Assembly (NCBI GenBank): GCA_002309585.1
Contig: DBXN01000054.1
Span: 17,457-30,849, forward strand
DNA from: Verrucomicrobia bacterium UBA1211
Lineage (GTDB): Bacteria > Verrucomicrobiota > Kiritimatiellia > RFP12 > UBA1067
Direction of reading: 5' to 3'
DNA: 13,393 nt
Shown piece by piece: positions 6,706-12,808 of this stretch. The position numbers and the translations under genes were made by a program. The first letter of the stretch is position 1. Each line of letters opens with the position of its first letter. The notes under the pieces were generated by a model, which ran no database searches, was not told the origin of the DNA, and saw only the letters and a list, made by a program, of their open reading frames with translations.

Positions 6706-7596
6706 CTACTGTACGATTGCTTTCAACCTGTCATGGAAACGGAAAAGGTAACGCGCCTTGGTCTCGTCGGAGAGCGCCGACGCTGCGAGCATCCGTTCTA
6801 CGGCTGTACGATGCTCGGCAAACAGGGCAATCTGTTCACGCACCTCATCCTCCGCAACGCCGAAGGCCCGCCCCAACTCAATGAAATCGACGGAGGAGTA
6901 GAAACCGAGCGTTTCGTACGCCGAAGTGAAATGTCCGTCCGCAAAGAAGTCGAGTCCGGTGGCGGTGGGTTCGCCGGGGAAATGCACGGACGTGTTCAGG
7001 AGGTCGTATGCGGGCGTCAGCACGTAATCTCCCTGCGCACTTCGGTAGAGCGAGAAGTTCTTGAGGTGCGCATCGCCGTTCGCAAAGACATAGTTGAACA
7101 GGATGATGAAGAACACCTTCGGATTCTCCACCGCCGCCGCCGGACAGAACCGCCGCATAAGATCGGCAAGTTCTTCGTAGCTCGCGTCGTACTTGTAGTT
7201 TTCGCCGTGTGTCTCCGGCGAGCGTCCCGCGAGCTGGCAGAAATCCTCCTGCTGGATGCGCTCGCCGCCGCGCCTGTCGAAGCGCCGCGTGAGATACGCC
7301 TTTTCACCGTCCTTCATCTCCACAAGCCCGTGCTCTGCGACATGGATGCCGAATACCCGCCCCGCAATGTCCATCGTGACCGCCTCGTTCGCCGGAATGT
7401 CCGCTGCGAGTTCTGCGGACGTGTTGCGCGGGATGGGCTTCAGGATGTAGTCACCGCCGGATTCCACGACAATGTACCTGCCGCGCACGCACTTGAGCTG
7501 CACTTTGTCCTGAACGCCGGAGATGGACGCCCTGAGCGTCTTGTCGCGGGTCGCCGGAAGGTTGAGATCGGAAACGGAGAAATCAAGCCTTAACAT
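6706..7596 (-). CDS. hipT: HipT-like Ser/Thr kinase toxin (HipA C-terminal core)
   Basis: This 296-residue HipA-family kinase lacks the N-terminal subdomain, which is encoded separately just upstream. Residues 23-31 (ASISGVQDK) form the Gly-rich loop with a Ser-Ile-Ser motif (Ser24, Ser26), the autophosphorylation motif described for HipT. Lys53 in YILKP is the likely ATP-binding lysine. GDAHLKNFS (174-182) holds catalytic Asp175 with His177 and Asn180, and LTPAYDLL gives the metal-binding Asp198. In characterised HipBST, HipT is a toxin that phosphorylates tryptophanyl-tRNA synthetase; the target here is not shown by the sequence. Its ATG overlaps hipS by 14 bp, with GGAG inside hipS as ribosome site, so the genes are translationally linked. 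It ends with TAG at 6706, 16 nt before an orphan leader ORF. Confidence 0.9.
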   Translation of the reverse strand: MLRLDFSVSDLNLPATRDKTLRASISGVQDKVQLKCVRGRYIVVESGGDYILKPIPRNTSAELAADIPANEAVTMDIAGRVFGIHVAEHGLVEMKDGEKAYLTRRFDRRGGERIQQEDFCQLAGRSPETHGENYKYDASYEELADLMRRFCPAAAVENPKVFFIILFNYVFANGDAHLKNFSLYRSAQGDYVLTPAYDLLNTSVHFPGEPTATGLDFFADGHFTSAYETLGFYSSVDFIELGRAFGVAEDEVREQIALFAEHRTAVERMLAASALSDETKARYLFRFHDRLKAIVQ

Positions 7597-7897
7597 ATAC
7601 CGCTCCTATCGCGCCGTAGGCGCTCGTCTCGAGAAGACGCGTGAAGTGGTCGTTCTCGTCGATACGCAGCTCGCGGCACTGGCGATCCTTCTGCGCGCCC
7701 TCCGCAAGGAGTCCGAAGAAGAACGGAAACAGCACCTTCGACCGATATTCGCGTTGCGTCTTCGGCAGAGTGGCGGAGATGTCCGGCATGGACGGATCGA
7801 CATAATACATCGGGTCGTAGCGGAAGAGATACCCTTCATCGTCCTTGACGAGAACGCCGGCGGGGATGTCGCGGTAATAGACGGTTCCGCTCTTCAT
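7583..7897 (-). CDS. hipS: HipS-like antitoxin (HipA N-terminal subdomain 1)
   Basis: This 104-residue protein corresponds to the N-terminal subdomain found fused in classical HipA (Pfam couple_hipA type). It starts GTVYYRDIPAGVLVKDDEGY and contains a patterned SATLPKTQREYRSKVLFPFF followed by GLLAEGAQKD, typical of this domain (FF..LLPEG in relatives). In HipBST systems the separate small protein HipS, not HipB, is the main neutraliser of the kinase. The gene overlaps hipB by 4 bp (ATGA, 7894-7897) and hipT by 14 bp, which fixes the order B-S-T and implies a set ratio of products. Confidence 0.87.
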   Translation of the reverse strand: MKSGTVYYRDIPAGVLVKDDEGYLFRYDPMYYVDPSMPDISATLPKTQREYRSKVLFPFFFGLLAEGAQKDRQCRELRIDENDHFTRLLETSAYGAIGAVYVKA

Positions 7898-8091
7898 ACG
7901 CCAATCCTCACCTTGAAGCCTACCGTACTCGCGACCTTCAAGAGCGTGTCAAGTGTGACATTGCCCTCGCCCGTCTCCAGATTGGAAAGCGTATGCACCG
8001 ACACGCCGCTCAGCTTCGCCAGCCGCGCCTGCGTGATGTCAAGCGTATCACGCCGCTCGACAATTGCCCTTCCTATCTCTTTTTTGTTCAT
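7894..8091 (-). CDS. hipB: HipB-like XRE-family DNA-binding protein
   Basis: The 65-residue helix-turn-helix protein is of the Cro/C1 (XRE) class. Helices 2 and 3 are in ITQARLAKLSGVSVHTLSNLETGEG, followed by TLDTLLKVASTVGF, the usual ending of short HipB proteins. The start is the ATG at 8091 (MNKKEIGRAI). An in-frame TTG at 8094 is possible, but the ATG lies right at the predicted transcription start and has no Shine-Dalgarno sequence, so the message looks leaderless. Two matching palindromes flank the promoter and one covers the start codon, consistent with autorepression. It is the first gene of the three-gene toxin-antitoxin operon. Confidence 0.88.
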   Translation of the reverse strand: MNKKEIGRAIVERRDTLDITQARLAKLSGVSVHTLSNLETGEGNVTLDTLLKVASTVGFKVRIGV

Positions 8092-8100
8092 CAAAATGAA
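8087..8100. promoter_or_regulatory. Operator palindrome O1 for HipB
   Basis: TTCATCAAAATGAA has the form TTCAT-N4-ATGAA. It overlaps the hipB start codon and touches the edge of the -10 box. A second copy with the same arms lies on the other side of the promoter, which argues against chance. Binding by HipB is inferred. Confidence 0.6.
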
Positions 8101-8128
8101 TAATACTCTTTTTTTCGTAGCAGTGCAA
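8100..8128 (-). promoter_or_regulatory. Promoter of the hipBST-like operon
   Basis: On the minus strand TTGCAC (8128-8123) and TATTAT (8105-8100, 5 of 6 to consensus) are separated by exactly 17 bp. The -10 box ends 8 nt before the hipB ATG, so transcription should begin 0-2 nt upstream of the start codon, giving a leaderless message. The -35 box matches only half the consensus. Confidence 0.65.
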
Positions 8129-8147
8129 GGGGAAATCTCTAAAAATT

Positions 8148-8161
8148 TTCATCATAATGAA
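8148..8161. promoter_or_regulatory. Operator palindrome O2 for HipB
   Basis: TTCATCATAATGAA repeats the TTCAT-N4-ATGAA arms of O1 exactly. The centres are 61 bp apart, close to six helical turns, so the two sites face the same side of the DNA and could be bridged by HipB dimers or the HipBST complex, as reported for other Hip systems. Confidence 0.6.
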
Positions 8162-8208
8162 TCTAGATATGTCCGGTTGTCTGTTCCGCAGGGTCTGTCC
8201 CCACCAAT

Positions 8209-8889
8209 TCACTCCTTGCGGCCGCATGAGAAGTTGACGATCGGCAGCCATTTGACGATGCCGTGCGGGTTGTAGTTGAGCAATCCGACCTGCAAACAGG
8301 AGCAGTCTCCATCGTCGTCATTGATCTCGCCGTTAAGCAAGCCAATCTGCACGCGACCATCGGCATTGAGCGCACCGATTTGCATACTGCCGCCAATATT
8401 GTAGAAGCCTGCCTGCTGCCCACCGCCGGCGTTAGCCAGCCCGACCTGCAGGCCCGGCAACCAATGATACGGATCTCCGCCCCGATAGCCAAAATTTGAT
8501 TCGACGTTAAAGGCACCGACACTCACGCCGAAATTGCGCCCGGTGAGATTCATGAAACCGACCTCGAATGCATAATTGATTTCGCAGACATCAAACAAAC
8601 CGACATGCGCGAAATAGTTAGTTGCGACCATGTTCAGCGGAGCCAGAGAGGCAATAGCCGATTTCTGGCTCAGATTCAACATGCCCGCCGCAATGCCGTA
8701 CACGTCGGCATCGCCGGAGAAGAGTTGGAACGGACGATACGAGCAAATCCCAACCTGAACCGGCGTCCAGCCAACATGCAGAAGTCCGTCATCGGACACA
8801 GTGTCCACGCTAATCGGAAAATGCGCGAGCGCCACGCAACTCAGCAATGCCGCGCAACTGGCAACAACAGTTTTATAGCGAACTACCAT
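8209..8889 (-). CDS. LA_2272-type surface-repeat exported protein
   Basis: The 226-residue protein has a signal peptide (MVVRYKTVVASCAALLSCVALA, first about 22 residues). The rest is built of short degenerate repeats with a G-x-x-N core, clearest in the second half: LQVGLANAGGG, QQAGFYNIGG, MQIGALNADGR, VQIGLLNGEI and LQVGLLNYNP, then a closing PIVNF. This pattern is that of the LA_2272 surface-repeat family known from Leptospira and Bacteroidetes, thought to form repetitive beta structure at the cell surface. Function is unknown. It begins 18 bp after the HEAT-like gene, with only a weak ribosome site, so it probably shares that message. The hipB promoter lies beyond its 3' end. Confidence 0.8.
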   Translation of the reverse strand: MVVRYKTVVASCAALLSCVALAHFPISVDTVSDDGLLHVGWTPVQVGICSYRPFQLFSGDADVYGIAAGMLNLSQKSAIASLAPLNMVATNYFAHVGLFDVCEINYAFEVGFMNLTGRNFGVSVGAFNVESNFGYRGGDPYHWLPGLQVGLANAGGGQQAGFYNIGGSMQIGALNADGRVQIGLLNGEINDDDGDCSCLQVGLLNYNPHGIVKWLPIVNFSCGRKE

Positions 8890-8907
8890 GATCGTATCCA
8901 GTTTCCC

Positions 8908-10107
8908 TCACGGTGCCGCTTCGGGGGCACACGCAAGCACCATGATGATAATCCGCGTCAATTTTCTGTAGTCGTAGAAACACTCGTCGCTCTGGCGATA
9001 CAACGCACGGCGACGCAGCTCCTTGAGCTTCGGAACGTCCTTTGACGTGGCGCAGTAGAGAATGTCGTTCGCGTCCTCCCGGTCGGAGCTCAAATGTACG
9101 CCGCTTTCAAGAATCTTGTTGTAGGCGGCGTCAAACTTGGCTGAGTCCGGCTTGAACTTCCAACGCATTCCCGCGGGCGTCACGCTCTTCGACGCAATGG
9201 TCTCCCTCATGAACTTTGCGGCGGAACTGTTCTTGTCTTCGGATTCAAGAAGCTTGCGGAAGGTTTCACGAAGCTCCTGCTGACCCTTCTCGCCCTGTGC
9301 GAGCATATTCCATTCGATGGTCTCCACAAGTTGGTAGCGGATGTCCGGATCCTTCTCCACCTCCATCCGTTTAAGGAGGGCCTTGGTCATATCTGTGGAT
9401 TCCGGCATGAGGAACCTGATTGCGCCGAGCGCATTCGTCCTGACAAGGGCATCCGAATCGCTCAGCTTCTCGCAGAGCATGGGAACGGCAAGGTCGTCGA
9501 ACAATCCGAAAATGAAGTAGACTTGCCAGTAATACCTTTCCGGATCGATCTTGAGGAATTCCTCCGCGTCCTTCACTGCAGGAGCGTATCTGAGCATGGC
9601 GAGTTCCCACATGGCGTCGAACTTTTGGCTCTCGTTCATCTTCGCCTTGCTCTTCCGGTAGTTTTCCAGAAAGAACGCGCCGACTTCATCCCCTCCGATT
9701 TCGACCAGGACACGCGAGGTCACCGCATGAAGATGCGAGGTCGGATTGGAGGTCTTGAAGATCTCCAGCATCAGCGGCACCGACGAATCGTGCTTCGCAA
9801 GCCCGAGAAGCCACACGTACTTGACCTTGTCTTCTTCTTTTGCCGACTTGTCCGCCAAACGGCGGGCTGCCGCTTCCGCAATCGCCTTTCCATTCTCGCT
9901 GACAGTCTTGCTCATTGAAACCATATCGTCCTTGGGAGTGGACGGGGTCACTTCCAAAGCGCGTTGGATGAAGGCATCCGCATCAAACGCGGACTCTCCG
10001 CCCCACGCAACCACAGCCATGCTCCAGGCACATGCCGCAAGTGTCATGACGAACCAATTGATCTGTTGGGGAGCCCCCCATTTTGCATTGCTCTTTTTAT
10101 CGTTCAT
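8908..10107 (-). CDS. Exported HEAT-repeat-like helical protein
   Basis: The frame opens at 10140, but the ATG at 10107 has GGGAGGTAACGAA directly upstream, the best start. The 399-residue product begins with a charged stretch and a hydrophobic segment (INWFVMTLAACAWSMAVVAW, about 16-35), so it is exported or anchored by its N-terminus. The body is alpha-helical with spaced HEAT-like units, for example SSVPLMLEIFKTSNPTSHLH, LAVPMLCEKLSDSDALVRTN and ALGAIRFLM. Such proteins are scaffolds for protein contacts; no catalytic motif is seen. The C-terminal third (from about 290) is not clearly HEAT. The start is 4 nt after the stop of the upstream gene, consistent with coupling in one operon. Confidence 0.8.
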   Translation of the reverse strand: MNDKKSNAKWGAPQQINWFVMTLAACAWSMAVVAWGGESAFDADAFIQRALEVTPSTPKDDMVSMSKTVSENGKAIAEAAARRLADKSAKEEDKVKYVWLLGLAKHDSSVPLMLEIFKTSNPTSHLHAVTSRVLVEIGGDEVGAFFLENYRKSKAKMNESQKFDAMWELAMLRYAPAVKDAEEFLKIDPERYYWQVYFIFGLFDDLAVPMLCEKLSDSDALVRTNALGAIRFLMPESTDMTKALLKRMEVEKDPDIRYQLVETIEWNMLAQGEKGQQELRETFRKLLESEDKNSSAAKFMRETIASKSVTPAGMRWKFKPDSAKFDAAYNKILESGVHLSSDREDANDILYCATSKDVPKLKELRRRALYRQSDECFYDYRKLTRIIIMVLACAPEAAP

Positions 10108-10111
10108 TTCG

Positions 10112-10861
10112 TTACCTCCCGTCACTTTCCCTGTTTTCAATGGCTTTAGGTGCAGTATACCAAAACTGCCGCGCTGAAATCAAGTGTAAGGTGCCTGTGT
10201 CCGTTGTCGCGCCGTTCTTGGGCGGACACCTGTTGAATATTGGCCATGTAAGCTGCAATACGGCAAGTGCGATATCGGCATCCCGTCCAAGCCCGCTTTC
10301 CTCGATTCCGCCTTCGCATGGACGCACGGTGCTCCTCCATCTCCACTCGCCGTCTTTGTCCTGCACATTGCCACTGACATATATGCTTTTGCGTACCGCA
10401 TCCCTCCTTGCCGCATAGAGCGTCGCCCATGCACCTGCATCAGCGGTTCCGTCCACATAAACCTTCCGCCATAGTTCCCAGACATCGTAATACCCGTTGT
10501 CGCCTTTCCCATATCGGGACAGCAAAGCCCTTGCACGTTCAAGGCGCGCATCAAGATCTGCGACCGACAATCCTGCGTCTTTCGCGTCCTGAAGCGTCAT
10601 GACGGCCCACCGAAGCTTCCCAGCCGTTTTCTCGTCAATCACGGCATCGATCCCGACGGAAGCGACTTCCTCGGACACTCTCGCCGCGCACTTCTCAGCG
10701 ATTTCGCGCAGATTCGGATTCCGAGTGCAGCCATACGCCGAAACTAGCGCGTCCGCCGCGATGAACAACGCGCGCGGTTCAGCATCTTCGCCTTTTAGCC
10801 GGATAGTCGCTCCGCTTTTATCAGCGCACGAAACGAGATGCTCGATTCCCCGTTTGCACAT
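10112..10861 (-). CDS. Helical protein of unknown function, 5' end uncertain
   Basis: I chose the ATG at 10861 because ACGGAG stands about 9 nt upstream; a TTG at 10891 and a stop-free stretch up to about 10937 are also in frame. The product (about 249 residues) is Ala- and Leu-rich and helical, with the feel of an alpha/alpha toroid (RALFIAADALVSAYG, LRWAVMTLQDAKDAG, DADIALAVLQLTW); I do not recognise a family. The first part lacks a signal peptide, whereas the overlapping frame of the preceding lipoprotein gene encodes a hydrophobic stretch (LVSTALTVLALLHH) just upstream. That stretch may be this gene's lost signal, cut off by a frameshift near 10890. The two frames overlap by 67 bp or more, too much for an ordinary junction. 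Confidence 0.6.
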   Translation of the reverse strand: MCKRGIEHLVSCADKSGATIRLKGEDAEPRALFIAADALVSAYGCTRNPNLREIAEKCAARVSEEVASVGIDAVIDEKTAGKLRWAVMTLQDAKDAGLSVADLDARLERARALLSRYGKGDNGYYDVWELWRKVYVDGTADAGAWATLYAARRDAVRKSIYVSGNVQDKDGEWRWRSTVRPCEGGIEESGLGRDADIALAVLQLTWPIFNRCPPKNGATTDTGTLHLISARQFWYTAPKAIENRESDGR

Positions 10862-11349
10862 CTCACTAAACTCCGTTTCGCAACCAGGCAAGTCACGTGA
10901 TGCAGAAGCGCAAGAACCGTCAGAGCCGTACTCACAAGTCTATGTTGATTTTCGCCAATGTTCAAATAATTTTCGCCAATGTTCAGATACCGAAGCAACT
11001 CGGGAACCATCGCACTTCTGGAAGCATCGGCGTCGTCTGAAGTGAACCGCATGTAACGTGCAATCTGCCACGGCATCGTCACGATGTCCGCGCAGAGCGA
11101 GAACGATGTGTCATCAAAAAAATGTCCCCAAAGCACAAACAAACCTATAGGACCCATATACTGATCTCCAGGATGCGCGAACTTCTCCCAACACATGGCT
11201 GTAACGATGAAGCATGGCTGTACATGATTATCCTCACGGAAATCGTCTGTAACGACAGACGGCCGTTCATACGGCTCCCTGTTCATCTCATAATCATACC
11301 CCTCCACCGTGCAGCCGCACAACATAAGCAACCCCGCCACACAGAGCAA
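10795..11349 (-). CDS. YceK/YidQ-like lipoprotein, broken at the 5' end
   Basis: The frame encodes a lipoprotein: LLCVAGLLMLCGC ends in a lipobox LCGC. After it, GPIGLFVLWGHFFDD and FSLCADIVTMPWQIAR recall the YceK/YidQ (DUF1375) pattern in which an acidic PFSLVADTLLLP segment closes the domain; this is moderate evidence from memory. The only in-frame start is a TTG at 11349. A much better start, an ATG at 11393 with AAGGAA upstream and the shared leader (MSTRMIFARG), is in another frame, so a one-base loss or two-base gain between 11349 and 11367 has separated them. The 3' end includes an in-frame 7-residue duplication (YLNIGEN twice) and then a second hydrophobic stretch overlapping the next gene, so the true C-terminus is uncertain. 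Confidence 0.55.
   Translation of the reverse strand: MLCVAGLLMLCGCTVEGYDYEMNREPYERPSVVTDDFREDNHVQPCFIVTAMCWEKFAHPGDQYMGPIGLFVLWGHFFDDTSFSLCADIVTMPWQIARYMRFTSDDADASRSAMVPELLRYLNIGENYLNIGENQHRLVSTALTVLALLHHVTCLVAKRSLVRCANGESSISFRALIKAERLSG
10948..10989. repeat. Tandem 21-bp duplication inside the lipoprotein gene
   Basis: Two 21-bp units (10948-10968 and 10969-10989) differ at one base. The period is a multiple of three, so the gene gains seven residues (YLNIGEN) without losing frame. It looks like a recent slippage event. Confidence 0.85.
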
Positions 11350-11366
11350 CTTGGGAAAACCCCGCC

Positions 11367-11393
11367 CCGCGCAAATATCATACGCGTACTCAT
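11367..11393 (-). repeat. Leader cassette, degenerate copy at the lipoprotein gene
   Basis: ATGAGTACGCGTATGATATTTGCGCGG in two parts (codons MSTRM and IFAR) matches the consensus leader at most positions and then diverges. It is preceded by AAGGAACTGACGAA and starts 4 nt after the stop of the upstream gene. It is out of frame with the lipoprotein body. Confidence 0.7.
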
Positions 11394-11397
11394 TTCG

Positions 11398-12255
11398 TCA
11401 GTTCCTTATGCTGAGTGGGATGGAGAAGTTAAACGAATAGCGTAAAGAGCCATCGGGCAACTTTACCGGTTCGCACAGTTGCGATGAAAGGCTCAGCAAT
11501 TGGTCGTGTGTCGGTGACAGTTTGTTGGCTTTGGATGTGATAGAGACGTTCATTCTGCCTTTAGTGGGGGCTAGCGAAAAGATGGAGGCTATCAGCCCCT
11601 GCCGCAGTTCTTCGTTCCCGTTGCGGGTCCGCGCACAGAAAGTAAGAGACGCCCGCCCTTTATCCTGTCTTCGCGCAATCTTGAACGTATGCTCCTCTTT
11701 GTCCTCGGCTTGGACAACGTAATCGCGGCTGATGGGATAGGCCATGCTGAAACGCGAGCCGGGCGGCAGCGGTTTCTTCGAGACAACGCTGCAGTCCACG
11801 CGCACCTCGTTGTCACGGCGGAAACGATAGACGATGGAAACGCCGATATCCTCTTCGGGAATCCTGTACCGACTCTCGACTGTCGCTAGCACATCCCTCC
11901 CAGCCTTGTCTTTCGAAGCGGAAGAGATTTCGTATTCTTTCGCGTCAAAGGATACAAACTCAGCTTTTGCTTCTTTCCCTCCAACGGAAACAGCGAATGA
12001 ACTTTCACCGTTGATATAGAACTTCTCAGGTTCCCTCACATTGAACTTTATGTACTTGAGCGCACCCGATGAGCGATCGAACGCATACATGCGGCAACTC
12101 ATTTTGTTCATGTTCACAATCTCGACAACGGAATCACCTTTGTGTCCTTGCCCAATGAACCAGTGGGCATCGTTCCATTCGGCAGATGCCGTACTAGCCA
12201 TCACAGCCATCGCCATTCCCGCGACGACCCGCGCAAACATCATCCGCGTATTCAT
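11398..12255 (-). CDS. Secreted beta-rich protein, unknown function
   Basis: The 285-residue protein has a clean Sec signal peptide: MNTRMMFARVVAGMAMAVMA, then an AxA cleavage site at STASA, so cleavage after Ala25. The start has GGAGGAATCGAA upstream. The mature part alternates polar and hydrophobic residues as beta strands do (VEIVNMNKMSCRMYAFDR, DIGVSIVYRFRRDNEVRVDC) and ends with LRYSFNFSIPLSIRN. I recognise no domain; a soluble or envelope beta-sandwich is likely. Its leader is the best-preserved copy of the cassette repeated in this window. It begins 14 nt after the stop of the GxxExxY remnant and is followed within 4 nt by the next leader. Confidence 0.78.
   Translation of the reverse strand: MNTRMMFARVVAGMAMAVMASTASAEWNDAHWFIGQGHKGDSVVEIVNMNKMSCRMYAFDRSSGALKYIKFNVREPEKFYINGESSFAVSVGGKEAKAEFVSFDAKEYEISSASKDKAGRDVLATVESRYRIPEEDIGVSIVYRFRRDNEVRVDCSVVSKKPLPPGSRFSMAYPISRDYVVQAEDKEEHTFKIARRQDKGRASLTFCARTRNGNEELRQGLIASIFSLAPTKGRMNVSITSKANKLSPTHDQLLSLSSQLCEPVKLPDGSLRYSFNFSIPLSIRN
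12210..12255 (-). repeat. Leader cassette, copy joined to a secreted gene
   Basis: This block encodes MNTRMMFARVVAGMA. Bases 12210-12248 are identical over 39 bp to 12754-12792, and 12212-12255 match 6646-6689 at 42 of 44. Diverged versions start the genes at 11393, 6559, 4109 and, faintly, 3399. Confidence 0.88.
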
Positions 12256-12269
12256 TTCGATTCCTCCGT

Positions 12270-12702
12270 TTACTTAAGAGAATGATTCTCGCGTTGAGAC
12301 GACGAGGCGCAGAGGCCAGGTTCGGAATAGTTGTTCACGAATCGCAAGAAGCCATCTTTGAGGGTGGCCATTCCGAAGTTCACAACCACGCCTACTTGCA
12401 ACTTGGTAATGGCAAGGTATGTCTTGAGTTGTTTGGCAAACACGGGACTCATCTTCTCCGTCGATTTCAACTCTACAATCACCTTGTCGTCAACCAACAT
12501 GTCAAGCCGGAAGGCGTTCTCAATAGATACACCTTCATATTTGAAAGATACGGTCTTCTGCCGCTCCACCTTGTGTCCACGCTTCTTGAGTTCTATCTCA
12601 AGAAGCGTCTCGTAAACCGACTCCAGCAACCCAGCACCAAACTGACGATGCAGCTTGATAGGAAGCGTCGAGTATATCTCCTGTTATCTCATTCTCCGTC
12701 AT
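12270..12702 (-). pseudogene. GxxExxY family gene (PD-(D/E)XK fold), frameshifted
   Basis: Two frames together give a full GxxExxY protein, a small family with a PD-(D/E)XK nuclease-like fold of unknown role. The N-terminus MTENEITGDILDASYQ starts at the ATG at 12702 behind GAGGAGTGTGTA. After one extra base near 12653 the second frame continues LHRQFGAGLLESVYETLL (the G-x-x-E-x-x-Y motif is GLLESVY). Then come RKKGH-like basic residues, the core FRLDMLVDDKVIVELKS with the Asp and ExK of the nuclease fold, and VGVVVNFG. In this protein the last residues after FVNNYSEP merely translate the left terminal repeat, so the native stop may be gone. The extra base makes it a probable pseudogene unless it is a sequencing error. 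Confidence 0.8.
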
Positions 12703-12740
12703 TACACACTCCTCTGCGCCTCTGCGTCTCTGCGCGAGAA
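12286..12740. mobile_element. GxxExxY cassette bounded by imperfect 30-bp inverted repeats
   Basis: The left end 12286-12315 and the reverse complement of 12711-12740 agree at 26 of 30 positions. Both start TTCTCGCG and finish GAGG after GCGCA, with ctctgcg-type short repeats inside. They enclose only the GxxExxY gene, with no transposase, so a non-autonomous mobile cassette is likely. The right repeat also provides the gene's ribosome site (GAGGAG). Similar ctctgcgcctctgcg tracts next to GxxExxY genes are familiar to me from other genomes, but this is memory, not a search. No target duplication immediately outside the repeats is clear. Confidence 0.6.
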
Positions 12741-12805
12741 AAACTGTCCTTTCTCGCCATTCCCGCGACGACCCGCGCAAACATCATCCGCGCTTCCCTT
12801 TTCAT
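12689..12805 (-). CDS. Orphan signal-leader mini-ORF, 38 codons, running into the GxxExxY repeat
   Basis: From the ATG at 12805 the ORF reads MKREARMMFARVVAGMA, the leader cassette with an altered first few codons, and then RKDSFSRAETQRRR, which is the terminal repeat translated. It stops at 12689 and overlaps the start of the GxxExxY frame by 14 bp. No mature exported protein follows. The original gene was probably displaced when the cassette inserted. Whether it is translated is unknown; the ribosome site is weak. Confidence 0.35.
   Translation of the reverse strand: MKREARMMFARVVAGMARKDSFSRAETQRRRGVCNDGE
12734..12757. repeat. Hairpin with 8-bp arms at the leader/cassette junction
   Basis: GCGAGAAA (12734-12741) and TTTCTCGC (12750-12757) are perfect inverted arms around an 8-nt loop. 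They lie exactly where the orphan leader meets the right terminal repeat. This could be a trace of the insertion event or a structure used by it. Confidence 0.55.
12754..12792 (-). repeat. Leader cassette, orphan copy 2
   Basis: These 39 bp are identical to 12210-12248. Identity ends just before the ATG-AAT-ACG of the other copy, so this copy has lost the original start. Copies 12754-12792 and 12210-12248 are in direct orientation and bracket the GxxExxY cassette. Confidence 0.88.
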
Positions 12806-12808
12806 ACT

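Noticed and set aside
8217..8226. TGCGGCCGCA palindrome as a regulatory site
   Set aside because: It is inside the end of the surface-repeat gene, occurs once and is explained by codon composition.
12734..12757. Terminator at the 8-bp hairpin
   Set aside because: The T-rich stretch lies inside the loop and arm, not after the stem, in either direction.
12286..12792. CRISPR-like repeats
   Set aside because: The repeats are two inverted ends plus two leader copies around a gene; there is no series of equal repeats with regular spacers.
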